Origin: CBDFKV01 sp965249035
GTDB lineage: Bacteria; Pseudomonadota; Gammaproteobacteria; Arenicellales; Poriferihabitantaceae
Direction: 5' to 3'
Length of the DNA stretch: 64,000 nucleotides
NCBI GenBank assembly: GCA_965249035.1
Contig: CBDFKV010000005.1
Location: 66,273 to 130,272 of the forward strand
The position numbers were made by a program, and so were the translations under genes. Below are positions 42,596-52,208 of this stretch, piece after piece. The notes under the pieces were generated by a model, which did no database searches, was not told where the DNA came from, and saw only the letters and a program-made list of their open reading frames with translations. Numbering within the stretch: the first letter of the stretch is position 1; each line of letters starts with the position of its first letter.

Positions 42596-45322
42596 ATGCA
42601 CAGTACCCTTAGTAGTGCCAGCGGCGTTTTAATTGGTGGATTGCTGCCCAGTGGGCACATCGATATTCAGGTTGCGGCAGCGAACGATAGCCCGCCATTG
42701 CCGCCTGTGGTAATACGAAGCATTCTCGGCGCATTTGAGACAGGCCGCGGGCATGGTGTGTTGCACCTGGGCACAAAGGAGCTGGCCGCTAACCTTCATC
42801 CTTCACTAGCGTACTGGCGCGATATTGGCCAAGCGCTCGTGGTTAGGGTTTGCGGGGCGATCGATCCCACTGACCCAGCATCATTAATCGTTCCCGACCC
42901 CACTATCGATGAAATCACCGCTATGGTTCAGTCCGCGCCGCCCATGCTGGGGGCTGAGTTCATTACTCCCGAGTTGATTCGTGAAATATGGTTTGAAATC
43001 GGTGAGGCGTTGGCAGTTACGGCAAAGCGCTTTAAAGCAGGGGTCCAAGGGTATCTGACCAAGCAAAGCTCCGTCTGGAATGTGGTCGGTCGGGTTTGTT
43101 TTCATCTTGCTGAGAACAAACATGATTTGGATTTCCCATTCGCCTTCATCGCCACCTACGCGCACAAGGTTTCCCGGCAGGCTAAACCCCAGCATCGGCC
43201 ACTTGGCCAAGCCCTGAAAGAATATGCCGGAGCTAAAAACCGGCAAAGGTTGCTCACTCTGCTTGCACCCTTGTCCCGGGCGTCTGAACACAGCGCGTTT
43301 ATCCGCGAACTGGCCGATAGCGGTGATATCTATCATCCACTGGCCTGGAGACCCAAGGAGGCTTATCGTTTCCTTTGCGAGAGTTCACAATACGAACAAG
43401 CCGGCGTGGTCGTACGCATTCCAAACTGGTGGGATGCCGGCAACCGGCCCCGTCCCAAGGTCTCGGTAACGGTGGGCCACAAAGCGCCGTCTGTTCTGGG
43501 CATGGAGGCGTTGTTGGACTTTGACGTGCAACTCACACTCGACGGTAAAACTCTTTCCGGGCAGGAGATGAAAGCTCTGCTCGACGCCAACGACGGTCTG
43601 GCGCTGATCAAGGGTAAGTGGGTCGAAGTTGATCATGCCAAGCTCGGCAACGTTCTAGACCAGTGGCGAGGTCTTCAGGAACAGGCGCTTGCCCAAGGCA
43701 TGGGCTTTGGTGACGCCATGCGGTTGCTGGCTGGAGCGCAACTCAGTAATGACGGTGGAGCCGAAGCCGAGGATGCCCAGCAAGACTGGTCCGAGGTCAT
43801 TGCTGGCAAATGGTTATCAACCAAGCTGGAGGCGCTCCACTCGCCCACGTTACAAAAACGGATTGGAGCGAATGCAGGTCTCAAGGCTGAACTGCGCCCC
43901 TACCAAAAACTAGGGGTACAATGGCTCATGACTTTACGCAGTCTGACCCTCGGTGGTTGTCTCGCCGATGATATGGGCCTGGGTAAAACCATCCAGGTGC
44001 TGGGCTTGCTATCCCTGTGCCATCGGGCCAGAGAAAAAGGCACCGACCTGCTGGTCGTACCAGCGTCGTTGGTAGACAACTGGCGTTTGGAAATTGAGCG
44101 CTTCGCCCCGCAACTGAAAATCCTGATTGCCCACCCGTCACGCATCCCCACCGCCGAGCTTCAACATTTGGCCCAGAGAAAAGTGGATGCCTGCAATACG
44201 GTGATCACCACCTACGGTACCTTGATGCGGGTCCAATGGATGCAGCAATATGCATGGCGTCATGTCATCCTCGACGAAGCCCAGGCGATCAAAAACCCTG
44301 CTGCCAAGCAAACCAAAGCGGTAAAAATGCTACGCTCGACATGGCGTCTTGCCTTGACGGGTACGCCGGTGGAAAACCGGCTCGGCGATCTGTGGTCGAT
44401 TTTCGATTTTCTCAATCCCGGTCTGCTGGGGTCAGCCAAGGCATTCAATAGCCTATGTAAAACCATGGCCGCTGGAGACCGGGGTGGTTATGCCCCACTC
44501 CGCCGGTTATTACAGCCCTATATCTTGCGCCGGCTTAAAACCGATAAGAAGATCATCGACGACCTGCCCGATAAGACTGAAATTAACGCCTATTGCCCGT
44601 TGAGCAAACACCAGGCTGCTTTGTATCAGCAATCGGTCGAAGAAATGAAATACGCCATCGAGAACCTTGATGGCATTAAGCGACGCGGCATGATTCTGGC
44701 CTTTTTGCTGCGTTTCAAGCAAATCTGTAACCACCCGTCTCAATGGCTGGGGGACGGTCGTTATGAACCCGAGGATAGTGGCAAATTTTTACGGCTTCAA
44801 GAACTCTGTGAACCGATCGCCGCCCGCCAGAATAAAATACTGGTTTTTACCCAATACCGCGAAATGATGGCCCCGTTGACCCATTCCCTCACTGCGGCTT
44901 TCGGCCACGATGGTCTTGCACTGCATGGTGGTACCCCGGTTATAAAACGCCACGATCTGGTGCGGCGCTTTCAGGAAGACGAACGGATTCCGTTTATGGT
45001 GCTCTCCCTCAAGGCTGGCGGCACCGGACTAAATCTGACCGCCGCCTCGCATGTCATTCATTTCGATCGCTGGTGGAACCCCGCCGTGGAAAACCAGGCC
45101 ACTGACCGCGCTTTTCGTATAGGCCAAAAGAAAAACGTGCTGGTGCATAAGTTCGTTTGCCGAGGCACCATAGAAGAGCGTATCGATCAAATGATTACCG
45201 ACAAGCAACAGCTTTCGGATGAGATACTGACCGGCGGGGCAGAGTCGGTCTTGACCGAGATGGGGAACGAGGAATTAATCGCGATGGTCTCGCTTGATCT
45301 GCATAGCGTTGGCGTAGAGTAA
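42596..45322 (+). CDS. SNF2-family helicase-like ATPase
   Basis: 908 residues. Motor motifs are in order: Walker A (DDMGLGKTIQVL, near 455), DEAQ box (ILDEAQAIKNP, near 557), TGTPVENR (near 584) and the C-terminal RecA-like half with VFTQYREM (near 755), LSLKAGGTGLNL (near 803) and HFDRWWNPAVENQATDRAFRIGQ (near 820). This is the Swi2/Snf2 family of double-strand DNA translocases. Its ATG has no strong ribosome site. The stop is 50 bp before the SWIM gene. The N-terminal 400 residues are the family-specific region of bacterial SNF2 proteins paired with SWIM proteins. Confidence 0.93.
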   Translation: MHSTLSSASGVLIGGLLPSGHIDIQVAAANDSPPLPPVVIRSILGAFETGRGHGVLHLGTKELAANLHPSLAYWRDIGQALVVRVCGAIDPTDPASLIVPDPTIDEITAMVQSAPPMLGAEFITPELIREIWFEIGEALAVTAKRFKAGVQGYLTKQSSVWNVVGRVCFHLAENKHDLDFPFAFIATYAHKVSRQAKPQHRPLGQALKEYAGAKNRQRLLTLLAPLSRASEHSAFIRELADSGDIYHPLAWRPKEAYRFLCESSQYEQAGVVVRIPNWWDAGNRPRPKVSVTVGHKAPSVLGMEALLDFDVQLTLDGKTLSGQEMKALLDANDGLALIKGKWVEVDHAKLGNVLDQWRGLQEQALAQGMGFGDAMRLLAGAQLSNDGGAEAEDAQQDWSEVIAGKWLSTKLEALHSPTLQKRIGANAGLKAELRPYQKLGVQWLMTLRSLTLGGCLADDMGLGKTIQVLGLLSLCHRAREKGTDLLVVPASLVDNWRLEIERFAPQLKILIAHPSRIPTAELQHLAQRKVDACNTVITTYGTLMRVQWMQQYAWRHVILDEAQAIKNPAAKQTKAVKMLRSTWRLALTGTPVENRLGDLWSIFDFLNPGLLGSAKAFNSLCKTMAAGDRGGYAPLRRLLQPYILRRLKTDKKIIDDLPDKTEINAYCPLSKHQAALYQQSVEEMKYAIENLDGIKRRGMILAFLLRFKQICNHPSQWLGDGRYEPEDSGKFLRLQELCEPIAARQNKILVFTQYREMMAPLTHSLTAAFGHDGLALHGGTPVIKRHDLVRRFQEDERIPFMVLSLKAGGTGLNLTAASHVIHFDRWWNPAVENQATDRAFRIGQKKNVLVHKFVCRGTIEERIDQMITDKQQLSDEILTGGAESVLTEMGNEELIAMVSLDLHSVGVE

Positions 45323-45371
45323 AATATCATCATGGGATCCTATTCTTTTCAACCAATAACCGGATAAAATT

Positions 45372-46337
45372 ATGTCTTGGTATTCGAACGACTGGCCCCC
45401 TTATGTTCCGGTAGCCGAGCGCCGTCGCCAAGCGGCAAAGCAAGTCGCCAAGATGAAAAGGGCCGGAGAAAAAATTACACCGGTTGAGATTGCTGGCCGC
45501 AAGATCACCACCACCTTTTGGGGTAATGCCTGGTGCAAAAACTTGGAGGCTTATAGCGACTACGCCAATCGTTTACCCCGCGGCAGAACCTACGTACGCA
45601 ACGGTTCGGTGATTGACCTGCAGATCGAGAACGGCCAGGTTCACGCCCAGGTCAGCGGTTCAGAGATCTATCGAGTCGAGGTTGAAATCAAATCCCTAGC
45701 CGAACGGCGATGGACCGATATCAAGCATCAGTGCGGAGGTCAAATCGGATCTTTGGTAGAACTCCTGCAGGGCAGGCTTTCCAAGGGCGTCATGGAGATC
45801 GTCACCCGCAAAGGTGAGGGACTATTCCCATCACCACAGGACATTTCGCTGTATTGCTCTTGCCCTGACTGGGCGACGATGTGCAAGCATGTGGCGGCCA
45901 CACTTTACGGTGTAGGTGCACGAATCGACCATGAACCGGAACTGCTGTTCATATTACGCGGCGTCAATTCTGCCGAAATGGTTGATGCCGTGATTGATGG
46001 TTCATCAGTCGTACGCAAAACAAAAAAAAGACGCAGCCTCAGCACCGACGAGTTGTCATCCGTCTTCGGTGTTGATATTGATATGGATGAAACAGCCATG
46101 AAAAGCACCCCAACATCAGTGAAAAAAAAGCGCCCGGCACAGATCCAGAAAAAACCCATCGCCAAAACTAGCAAGATATCCAAGGTAAAATCCGCACCAA
46201 AGAAAAAAACCGTGAAGAAAGCTACCTCAGTAAAATCGGTCGCAAAAAAGAAAGCTGTAGCTAAGCGAACTTCGCGAAAACAAATGCCCGCACCAACAAA
46301 AAAACGAACAAAAAACGAACAAAAAACCTTAACTTAA
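45372..46337 (+). CDS. SWIM zinc-finger protein with lysine-rich tail
   Basis: 321 residues. The SWIM finger is SLYCSCPDWATMCKHVAATLYGVG (CxC..CxH, about residues 157-180), which binds zinc and DNA or protein. Residues 235 to the end are low-complexity and lysine-rich (KKKRPAQIQKK.., KKTVKKA..), histone-like and likely to bind DNA nonspecifically. It directly follows the SNF2 gene, a common bacterial pairing, so the two probably act together as a DNA remodelling or repair complex. The SWIM domain is intact. Confidence 0.9.
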   Translation: MSWYSNDWPPYVPVAERRRQAAKQVAKMKRAGEKITPVEIAGRKITTTFWGNAWCKNLEAYSDYANRLPRGRTYVRNGSVIDLQIENGQVHAQVSGSEIYRVEVEIKSLAERRWTDIKHQCGGQIGSLVELLQGRLSKGVMEIVTRKGEGLFPSPQDISLYCSCPDWATMCKHVAATLYGVGARIDHEPELLFILRGVNSAEMVDAVIDGSSVVRKTKKRRSLSTDELSSVFGVDIDMDETAMKSTPTSVKKKRPAQIQKKPIAKTSKISKVKSAPKKKTVKKATSVKSVAKKKAVAKRTSRKQMPAPTKKRTKNEQKTLT

Positions 46338-46379
46338 GCTCCCTAATCCTTAAACTGATTCACTATCTGAATCTCTGGC

Positions 46380-46534
46380 AAAAGGGGACGCTATTTCAAG
46401 GTCTCCGACCCTAATGGCATGATCGCTCTGCGAGTGGATGTGAATCGGCTCCGATCGGCTGTTGAGGGCAAGAAAGCGCCAAAACAAGGTCTCAGGAGCA
46501 TACTAGATACCCATAATCGAAATGAGGTATCACA
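46380..46534 (+). other. Intergenic stretch with an open protein-like frame, possible gene fragment
   Basis: A frame through this gap reads GKRGRYFKVSDPNGMIALRV and continues past 46534 to a stop near 46580. It has no start and looks like the remaining tail of a lost gene between the SWIM gene and the tyrosine recombinase. Not recognised. Confidence 0.25.
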
Positions 46535-47161
46535 ATGGGAAACTCGAACGCACAATCACGTAATGTAGTTCCATGGAACAAGGGTAAACTAGTAGGCCAA
46601 CGTCCTGCTCTCAAGCTTAAGGAAGTCTGGGCGATACGTATACGACTAGAATTATCCGAAAACCTTCAGGAGCTTGCACTTTTCAACCTAGCAATCGATA
46701 GCAAACTAAGAAGCTGTGATTTGGTGAAATTGAAGATTAGCGATATTTCAAATTTGGGCTCTATTTCCAGCAGAGCCATGGTGTTGCAGCAAAAAACAAA
46801 GATACCAGTTCAGTTTGAAATTACACCAGGAACCCGAGACTCTCTCCGAGCCCACATTGATTCGAATAATCTCAATCAATCAGACTATTTGTTTAAAAGC
46901 AGACTATCCGTATCAGATCATATCTCGACTAGGCAATATGCTCGAATTTTAAAGCGTTGGGTTGCAGCTATTGGTCTTGATCCTGCGATATACGCAACCC
47001 ATTCCATGAGGCGCACAAAACCAACATTAATCTATAAACGCACCAAGAATCTCAGGGCAGTTCAGCTGTTGCTCGGACATACCAAATTGGAAAGTACAGT
47101 TAAATATCTAGGTATTGAGGTGGAGGACGCTCTTGAAATTGCAGAGCAAACCGAAATATAG
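46535..47161 (+). CDS. Minimal tyrosine recombinase (phage-integrase family, catalytic domain only)
   Basis: 208 residues. The catalytic set is present: first Arg (SKLRSCDLVKL), Lys (QQKTKIP), HSMRR box (HxxR), LLGHTKLEST histidine and the tyrosine in VKYLGIE. The N-terminal SAM-like core-binding domain is missing, as in a widespread family of small proteobacterial integrases that start with the same PWNKGKLVGQ..PLK segment. GAGGT lies 8 bp upstream of the ATG. It stands at the boundary between the SNF2/SWIM pair and the metabolic cassette region and may mobilise neighbouring DNA. No att site can be defined from this sequence alone. Confidence 0.85.
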   Translation: MGNSNAQSRNVVPWNKGKLVGQRPALKLKEVWAIRIRLELSENLQELALFNLAIDSKLRSCDLVKLKISDISNLGSISSRAMVLQQKTKIPVQFEITPGTRDSLRAHIDSNNLNQSDYLFKSRLSVSDHISTRQYARILKRWVAAIGLDPAIYATHSMRRTKPTLIYKRTKNLRAVQLLLGHTKLESTVKYLGIEVEDALEIAEQTEI

Positions 47162-47436
47162 GATAATTATCGGCAGCTAGGCTTTACATTCTTGGCTGTC
47201 GGTAAGATACTCGAAGCGGCCGTTCAGATTTTGAGCTGAATATAAGGGAAAGAGCACTTATCGGGGTGTCTGGTGCTCGTCAATTAAACGGCTAGTTGTA
47301 ATCAAAACTATTTGAACGCTGTCTATTGCCATAAGTAGTATTATGTTTATTGCCACATCATTTCTGACGTTCGTTATTATGGGGGAAGTTCGAAATTAAA
47401 CCACTTGGCCTGACACTGATTTTTATCGCTGTAGCT

Positions 47437-48714
47437 GTGCCACTTTATTGGTTCATTCCGCAAGCAGGGCAGTATGATAGCCTTGCAACCTTCAGCCAGT
47501 ACCTCGGATCAGTCTCACTAATTTTAATGGGTATAGTGCAGTTTTTGGCGACTCGTGCCCGAGGTATTGAGGCCGTTTTTGGAGGAATGGATCGCATCTA
47601 TGTCTTGCACAAGTGGCTTGCGATAACAGCAATTATCTTCGCCGCCATCCATGACACAGTTGATGCAGATATGGAAGAGCTTGGTGCTGAAACATTCCTT
47701 ACAGACTTTGCTGAAACCTTGGGAGAGCTTGGTTTTTACGGCCTTCTAGTCCTCGGTGTCATCACGATTATCACCTTTGTGCCTTATCATTATTGGAAAT
47801 GGTCGCACCGTTTTATGGGCTTATGTTTTGCCTCAGCTGCAGTGCACTTTGCTTTTATTCTTAAGCCTTTCAGCAATGCTGATCCATTAGGTTTATACGT
47901 TTTGGCTTTCTGCGCACTAGGTGTTTTAAGCTATTGTTACCTGCTCTTACCAAAACAATGGACCAGTCAAACCATTGATTATAATGTCACTAACATTGTA
48001 CGTTCAGGTGATACTACCGAAATCCAATTAAGCCCAAAAGGTCGTGGCATTAAGCATAAAGCCGGGCAATTTGCTTTTGTTACTTTTGATACCAAAGAGA
48101 AAAAAGGGCCTCATCCATTCACGATAAGTTCCGCCCCTAATCAACAAGGCGATATTCGTTTTACTATTAAGAATTTGGGTGACTACACTGCGTACCTGTC
48201 TCATTCATTGAATCAAGACACGACAGCCAAGCTTTCTCGCGCCTTCGGTCATTTCACTCAATCTGACAAATCTCAGCCGCAACTCTGGATTGCTGCAGGC
48301 ATTGGGATTACGCCGTTCATGGCATGGGCGCAAACATTGGAACGCTCTCTAAGTACACCCATTAGATTGTATTACTGTGTAGCTGCGCGAGATAAGGCGA
48401 TGTACATTGACGTCCTTGAGTCTATTGCAAATACAATGGATCAGTTTGAGACGGTATTGGTTATTTCAGGAAGAGATAAGCGCCTTACTGCAGCGCGAAT
48501 TAATAACGAGCTAAGTAGTAGTATTGGCACACACGAAGTGTATTTTTGTGGGCCTTCGACCATGCGCGAAAGCCTGAAGTCTGATCTTACTACATTGGGT
48601 TTAAAACGGGGCTCTTTTCATTATGAAGAGTTTGAGATTCGGTCAGGGATTGGTGTTCGTAAAGTCTTGAGTTGGTTGCTTAATCGCTATGGCTATAAAT
48701 TATTCAGGCGTTAG
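47437..48714 (+). CDS. Ferric-reductase-like transmembrane flavocytochrome with FAD/NAD(P) module; start region frameshifted
   Basis: 425 residues from GTG 47437. Six or so membrane helices (to about 180) with haem-ligand histidine candidates (HKWLAI, HDTVD, HRFMG, HFAFI) are followed by a ferredoxin-reductase-type module: FAD-binding HPFTISSAP (near 230) and NAD(P)-binding AAGIGITPFMAW (near 288). This resembles ferric reductase / NOX-like electron transfer proteins. The first helix is cut by a GTG start. Upstream, ATG at 47379 followed by one G too many gives another frame; dropping one G of the GGGGG run yields MGKFEIKPLGLTLIFIAVAV in frame with this protein. So the native start is probably 47379 with an indel. 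Confidence 0.78.
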   Translation: MPLYWFIPQAGQYDSLATFSQYLGSVSLILMGIVQFLATRARGIEAVFGGMDRIYVLHKWLAITAIIFAAIHDTVDADMEELGAETFLTDFAETLGELGFYGLLVLGVITIITFVPYHYWKWSHRFMGLCFASAAVHFAFILKPFSNADPLGLYVLAFCALGVLSYCYLLLPKQWTSQTIDYNVTNIVRSGDTTEIQLSPKGRGIKHKAGQFAFVTFDTKEKKGPHPFTISSAPNQQGDIRFTIKNLGDYTAYLSHSLNQDTTAKLSRAFGHFTQSDKSQPQLWIAAGIGITPFMAWAQTLERSLSTPIRLYYCVAARDKAMYIDVLESIANTMDQFETVLVISGRDKRLTAARINNELSSSIGTHEVYFCGPSTMRESLKSDLTTLGLKRGSFHYEEFEIRSGIGVRKVLSWLLNRYGYKLFRR

Positions 48715-48951
48715 CATCAACTTTTGAATCAGTATCAAACCCACGCCTCCAAAATGGCCGCAATGGGCAAGCAAGCGACCGTTGGGCTTGCTTTGTCGCG
48801 TAGGGAAAATAGCGAGCAATTGACGTAGAGCTTTACTTTTTCATCGGTCGCAAACATACTCATTGCAGCCATTTTCGAATGTCAGATATACTCAGTCAAC
48901 TCAAACCCTCCTTTAGGGCATTAACGTTAGTTCCATTACCTGTTAGGTCAA

Positions 48952-49626
48952 ATGAACATCTTCATTACCGGGATATCAAAAGGTCTTGGTCTGGCGTTGG
49001 CGAAGGAATATGCCAACCGTGGGGACACGGTCTTTGGTATTAGCCGGACCGAGCCAGAAGGTTTGCCTGAGGGCATACTTCATCAATGTGCCGACGTTAC
49101 TCTGGATGACGCAAAGAACATCGTTGGCCAAATGGTAGACCAGATTTCCTGTATTGACTTACTGATCAATAATGCCGGTTGCGGCAGCTCCGGCTTCACC
49201 GCGGATGGTGTCGATACTTCGGAGCTATCAAATCAGATCCAGCTGCACTGCGTCGGCGCTCTGAGGGTAACACAAGCCTTACTTCCAAAACTCCATAAGG
49301 CCGCGAAACCAAAGATTATAAACGTTACTTCAAGGCTAGGTTCAATTAGTCAGCACCTGTCGGGAGATTTCGCGGGGCGCGAGTTTTCTTATCCGTATCG
49401 AATTGCTAAGTGCGCGCAGAATATGCTGACAGTGTGCTTGGGAGCAGACAATTCTCTAGAGCATATAACTGTTGCCGCTGTTAATCCCGGACTCTTACGT
49501 ACAGATTCCGGCTCGAGCGATTCAGAGCATACAGCCGAAGACGCCGCATCGAGCATGGTGCCGCTCATTCAGAGTATCAGCAAGTTCGGCGTATTCCATA
49601 CGTATAATGAACCAACAGAGTTATAA
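48952..49626 (+). CDS. Short-chain dehydrogenase/reductase (SDR)
   Basis: 224 residues, classical Rossmann SDR. Cofactor motif TGISKGLG (TGxxxGxG, residues 7-14), NNAG (near 73), catalytic Ser (NVTSRLGS, near 126) and YPYRIAK (YxxxK, near 145). Acts on NAD(P)-linked alcohol or ketone substrates; the target cannot be inferred. The ATG lies a few bases after GTTAGGT, a sequence that would fit the right end of an attC site, though the matching left end is not convincing. The TAA is at 49624. Confidence 0.88.
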   Translation: MNIFITGISKGLGLALAKEYANRGDTVFGISRTEPEGLPEGILHQCADVTLDDAKNIVGQMVDQISCIDLLINNAGCGSSGFTADGVDTSELSNQIQLHCVGALRVTQALLPKLHKAAKPKIINVTSRLGSISQHLSGDFAGREFSYPYRIAKCAQNMLTVCLGADNSLEHITVAAVNPGLLRTDSGSSDSEHTAEDAASSMVPLIQSISKFGVFHTYNEPTEL

Positions 49627-50034
49627 TGCTAACAAACGGATGTGCAGGTCAATGCCGCAATAATATTGGTGTGATTTGGTGTAGAATTTCATGAGATCGT
49701 CTCCTGTGTTTGATACTTTGATATCGTAGCGCTTTAGCGCATTGGATGGCGGCTACTCGCCAAGCCTAGTTAACAGGAGTCGGTCATTAACAAGTATCAA
49801 ACGCTTGCAGGCGGACAAAATGAACGCGTATCGGGCATTTTGACTGCCGATGCGAGGCGTTGCTGTGTCTGCTTTCTGGATCTGTTAAAGAAGATTGAAG
49901 CCGATTGCTTCCCGTATGCAATCTTCTCCGAACGGCTGAAAGGGCAACCTACCGCCCGTTGCACTTGACTTTTGAAACAGGCAAAAACATACTCAAAACG
50001 GTCATTGAGTTTCAACTCACACACGATATATTAA
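49627..50034 (+). other. Intergenic region with the recurrent intergenic motif
   Basis: No gene is apparent in these 408 bases. The stretch at about 49920-50010 contains CTGAAAGGGCAAC and CAAAAACATACTC, matching the motif repeated before several genes (see findings). A GCGCTTTAGCGC palindrome lies at about 49729-49740. The start of the PhzF gene follows directly. Confidence 0.4.
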
Positions 50035-50871
50035 ATGGACATCATTAAAATTTCTGCATTTTCTGACGCTGAAGCTGGAGGGAACCCCGCTGGAATTGTA
50101 CTAACTGAATTAATGCCGCCACCCTCTGATATGCAACAAATAGCGGCGAAAGTTGGGTTTTCTGAGACAGCATTTGCTGAAATGCTGGGTGACAAACAAA
50201 GCTGGCGTGTTAGATATTTTTCTCCTGAATCTGAAGTTCCATTTTGCGGGCACGCTACCATTGCTCTTGGTGCGGCTTTAGCCCAAAAGTATGGTGATGG
50301 GAATTTTCAACTAAGCCTTAACGAAACTGATATTTCTGTCGAGGGGGTTTATCGAAATAGTCAATATTTGGCTGCATTGCAGTCACCAGAAACTTACTCT
50401 CAGCAACTAACAGAAGCAGAAATAAATCAAACATTGGCCTTGTTTGGTTATAACCACTCACATTTAGATGAAGCAATTCCACCTGCTCATATTAATGGTG
50501 GCGCTGATCACTATGTTATGGCACTAAAAAGCCGATCAGATTTATCAGCTATGGATTATGACCTTGATGCTGGCCGTAACTTTATGAGAGAACGTGGGAT
50601 AGTGACGGTGATGCTTGTAGTTGCCGAAACCGATCAGTTGTTTCATGTGCGCAATGCATTTGCCTCAGGTGGTGTACTTGAAGACCCCGCAACTGGAGCG
50701 GCAGCTGCTGCATTCTCTGGCTATTTGCGAGACATCGATTGGAAAACATCAGGAAAGATTACGATCGTTCAAGGTGAAGATATGGGCTCACGTTCCCTCA
50801 TTACTGCGGAATTCAACCCTAAAGCTGGGAGCTCAATTCGTATTTCTGGAACTACGCGGAACTTAGAATAA
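50035..50871 (+). CDS. PhzF-family isomerase/epimerase (first paralogue)
   Basis: 278 residues with the PhzF fold: DAEAGGNPAGIV near the start, catalytic glutamate in GFSETAF (near 44), FCGHATIALGAAL (near 75), and second-half DPATGAAAAAFSG (near 220). PhzF proteins isomerise trans-2,3-dihydro-3-hydroxyanthranilate in phenazine synthesis, but most homologues act on other substrates. No other phenazine genes lie nearby, so that pathway is unlikely. It stands alone with its own upstream motif. Confidence 0.9.
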   Translation: MDIIKISAFSDAEAGGNPAGIVLTELMPPPSDMQQIAAKVGFSETAFAEMLGDKQSWRVRYFSPESEVPFCGHATIALGAALAQKYGDGNFQLSLNETDISVEGVYRNSQYLAALQSPETYSQQLTEAEINQTLALFGYNHSHLDEAIPPAHINGGADHYVMALKSRSDLSAMDYDLDAGRNFMRERGIVTVMLVVAETDQLFHVRNAFASGGVLEDPATGAAAAAFSGYLRDIDWKTSGKITIVQGEDMGSRSLITAEFNPKAGSSIRISGTTRNLE

Positions 50872-51115
50872 CTTTCCTTTAGAAAGGTAGCTACGCTCTA
50901 ACTATTAAAGCCTAGTATTTGATATTGATTGGCCGTTCAGGCCAACAACGGTCAGATAATATCGCAACCAGGCTATCTATAATGTAAGATCAAATTTCGG
51001 TTTCTCCAGTTGAATCAGGGCAGCTAAGCGGTCGAGCGACAATACTGTTAAAGCGAACACATTCACAAAGGCGCACAAGCATGCCGTAATCAATTCCCCG
51101 GAATATACCATCCTC

Positions 51116-51958
51116 ATGAAAAGAAAATTTATTCAGTGTGACGTGTTCAGCGTTAATCCAACCAAAGGCAATGGTCTGGCCGTGGTCATTGATGGAGCAG
51201 GGTTGTCCAACACGCAAATGCAGGAGTTTGCTGCATGGACCAACCTCGCAGAAACTACATTCTTGTTGCCACCCATTGATCCAGACGCCGACTACAAAGT
51301 CAGAATATTTACTACTACCCGGGAAATGTTGTTTGCAGGTCACCCTACACTGGGCAGCTGCGCCTCCTGGTTGCATAGCGGCGGCAAGCCGAACGACCCT
51401 AAATTGATTAAACAGGAATGCGGTATTGGAATTGTAGAAATTGATATGAGTGGTGAGGTCCCAGCTTTTGTTGCACCACCAACAGACATACAGCCATTGG
51501 CACAGGACCAACTGGAAGCAATTTGCTCAGCTTTAAAACTGGATCCGAGTTGCATTGTCAACTCGGCGCGCCTAGATAATGGTCCGGTCTGGCAGGCACT
51601 GGAACTCCAGACTGCGAAACAAGTTCTGGCGGTAGACTCATCCCTGATCAAGTGGCCCGAAACTAAACCCGTTGGATTAATCGGTCCCCATCCCGCTGGA
51701 TCAGAGTGTGATTATGAGGTACGCATGCTGGCACCTTCCAGCGGTATGAGTGAGGATCCCATAACAGGTTCCCTGAATTCTGCACTGTCACACTGGTTCT
51801 ATAGCTTGGGTAAACTGGGTAGGAACCTGATTGTTGCCCAGGGAACCGTGATCAATCGACTAGGACGGGTACATATTCAGCCTGATTCAGCCATACCTGG
51901 CAAGGTTCGAATTGGTGGTAATACCAGCATTCTTATTGAAGGCACACTGGATATATAG
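51116..51958 (+). CDS. PhzF-family isomerase/epimerase (second paralogue)
   Basis: 280 residues, with the same fold signatures as the previous gene but clearly different sequence: VNPTKGNGLAVV, catalytic glutamate in NLAETTF (near 44), LFAGHPTLGSCASWL (near 75) and DPITGSLNSALSHW (near 217). It is 245 bp downstream of the first PhzF. The two are diverged paralogues, not a recent duplication, so they may have been collected independently. Substrate unknown. Confidence 0.9.
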   Translation: MKRKFIQCDVFSVNPTKGNGLAVVIDGAGLSNTQMQEFAAWTNLAETTFLLPPIDPDADYKVRIFTTTREMLFAGHPTLGSCASWLHSGGKPNDPKLIKQECGIGIVEIDMSGEVPAFVAPPTDIQPLAQDQLEAICSALKLDPSCIVNSARLDNGPVWQALELQTAKQVLAVDSSLIKWPETKPVGLIGPHPAGSECDYEVRMLAPSSGMSEDPITGSLNSALSHWFYSLGKLGRNLIVAQGTVINRLGRVHIQPDSAIPGKVRIGGNTSILIEGTLDI

Positions 51959-52208
51959 GGTTTCCTGATCACCGAGCAATTACATCTTTGGTCTCCTTGA
52001 AATGAAGTGAGCATTGTCTGAAAACTAATGACTGCTCAGGGCGACTTTGAGACGAATTAGAAATCTGCGACTGTCTCTGGCATACTCATAACGGTCGTTC
52101 GAAATTTAAAAAAAAGAATAAATGGAAAGTACGACTGTAAAAATTGTCTCGACATTATGTCGTATAGTATGCTGTCAAGCATCAAAGTGAAATTCTATCG
52201 GAGCAATT

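Noticed and set aside
48709..48715. GCGTTAG at the end of the flavocytochrome gene as an attC end
   Set aside because: No matching inverted partner within 150 bp on either side.
49620..49780. attC site after the SDR gene (GCTAACAAACGG context)
   Set aside because: The left end resembles cassette sites, but no complementary right end was found.
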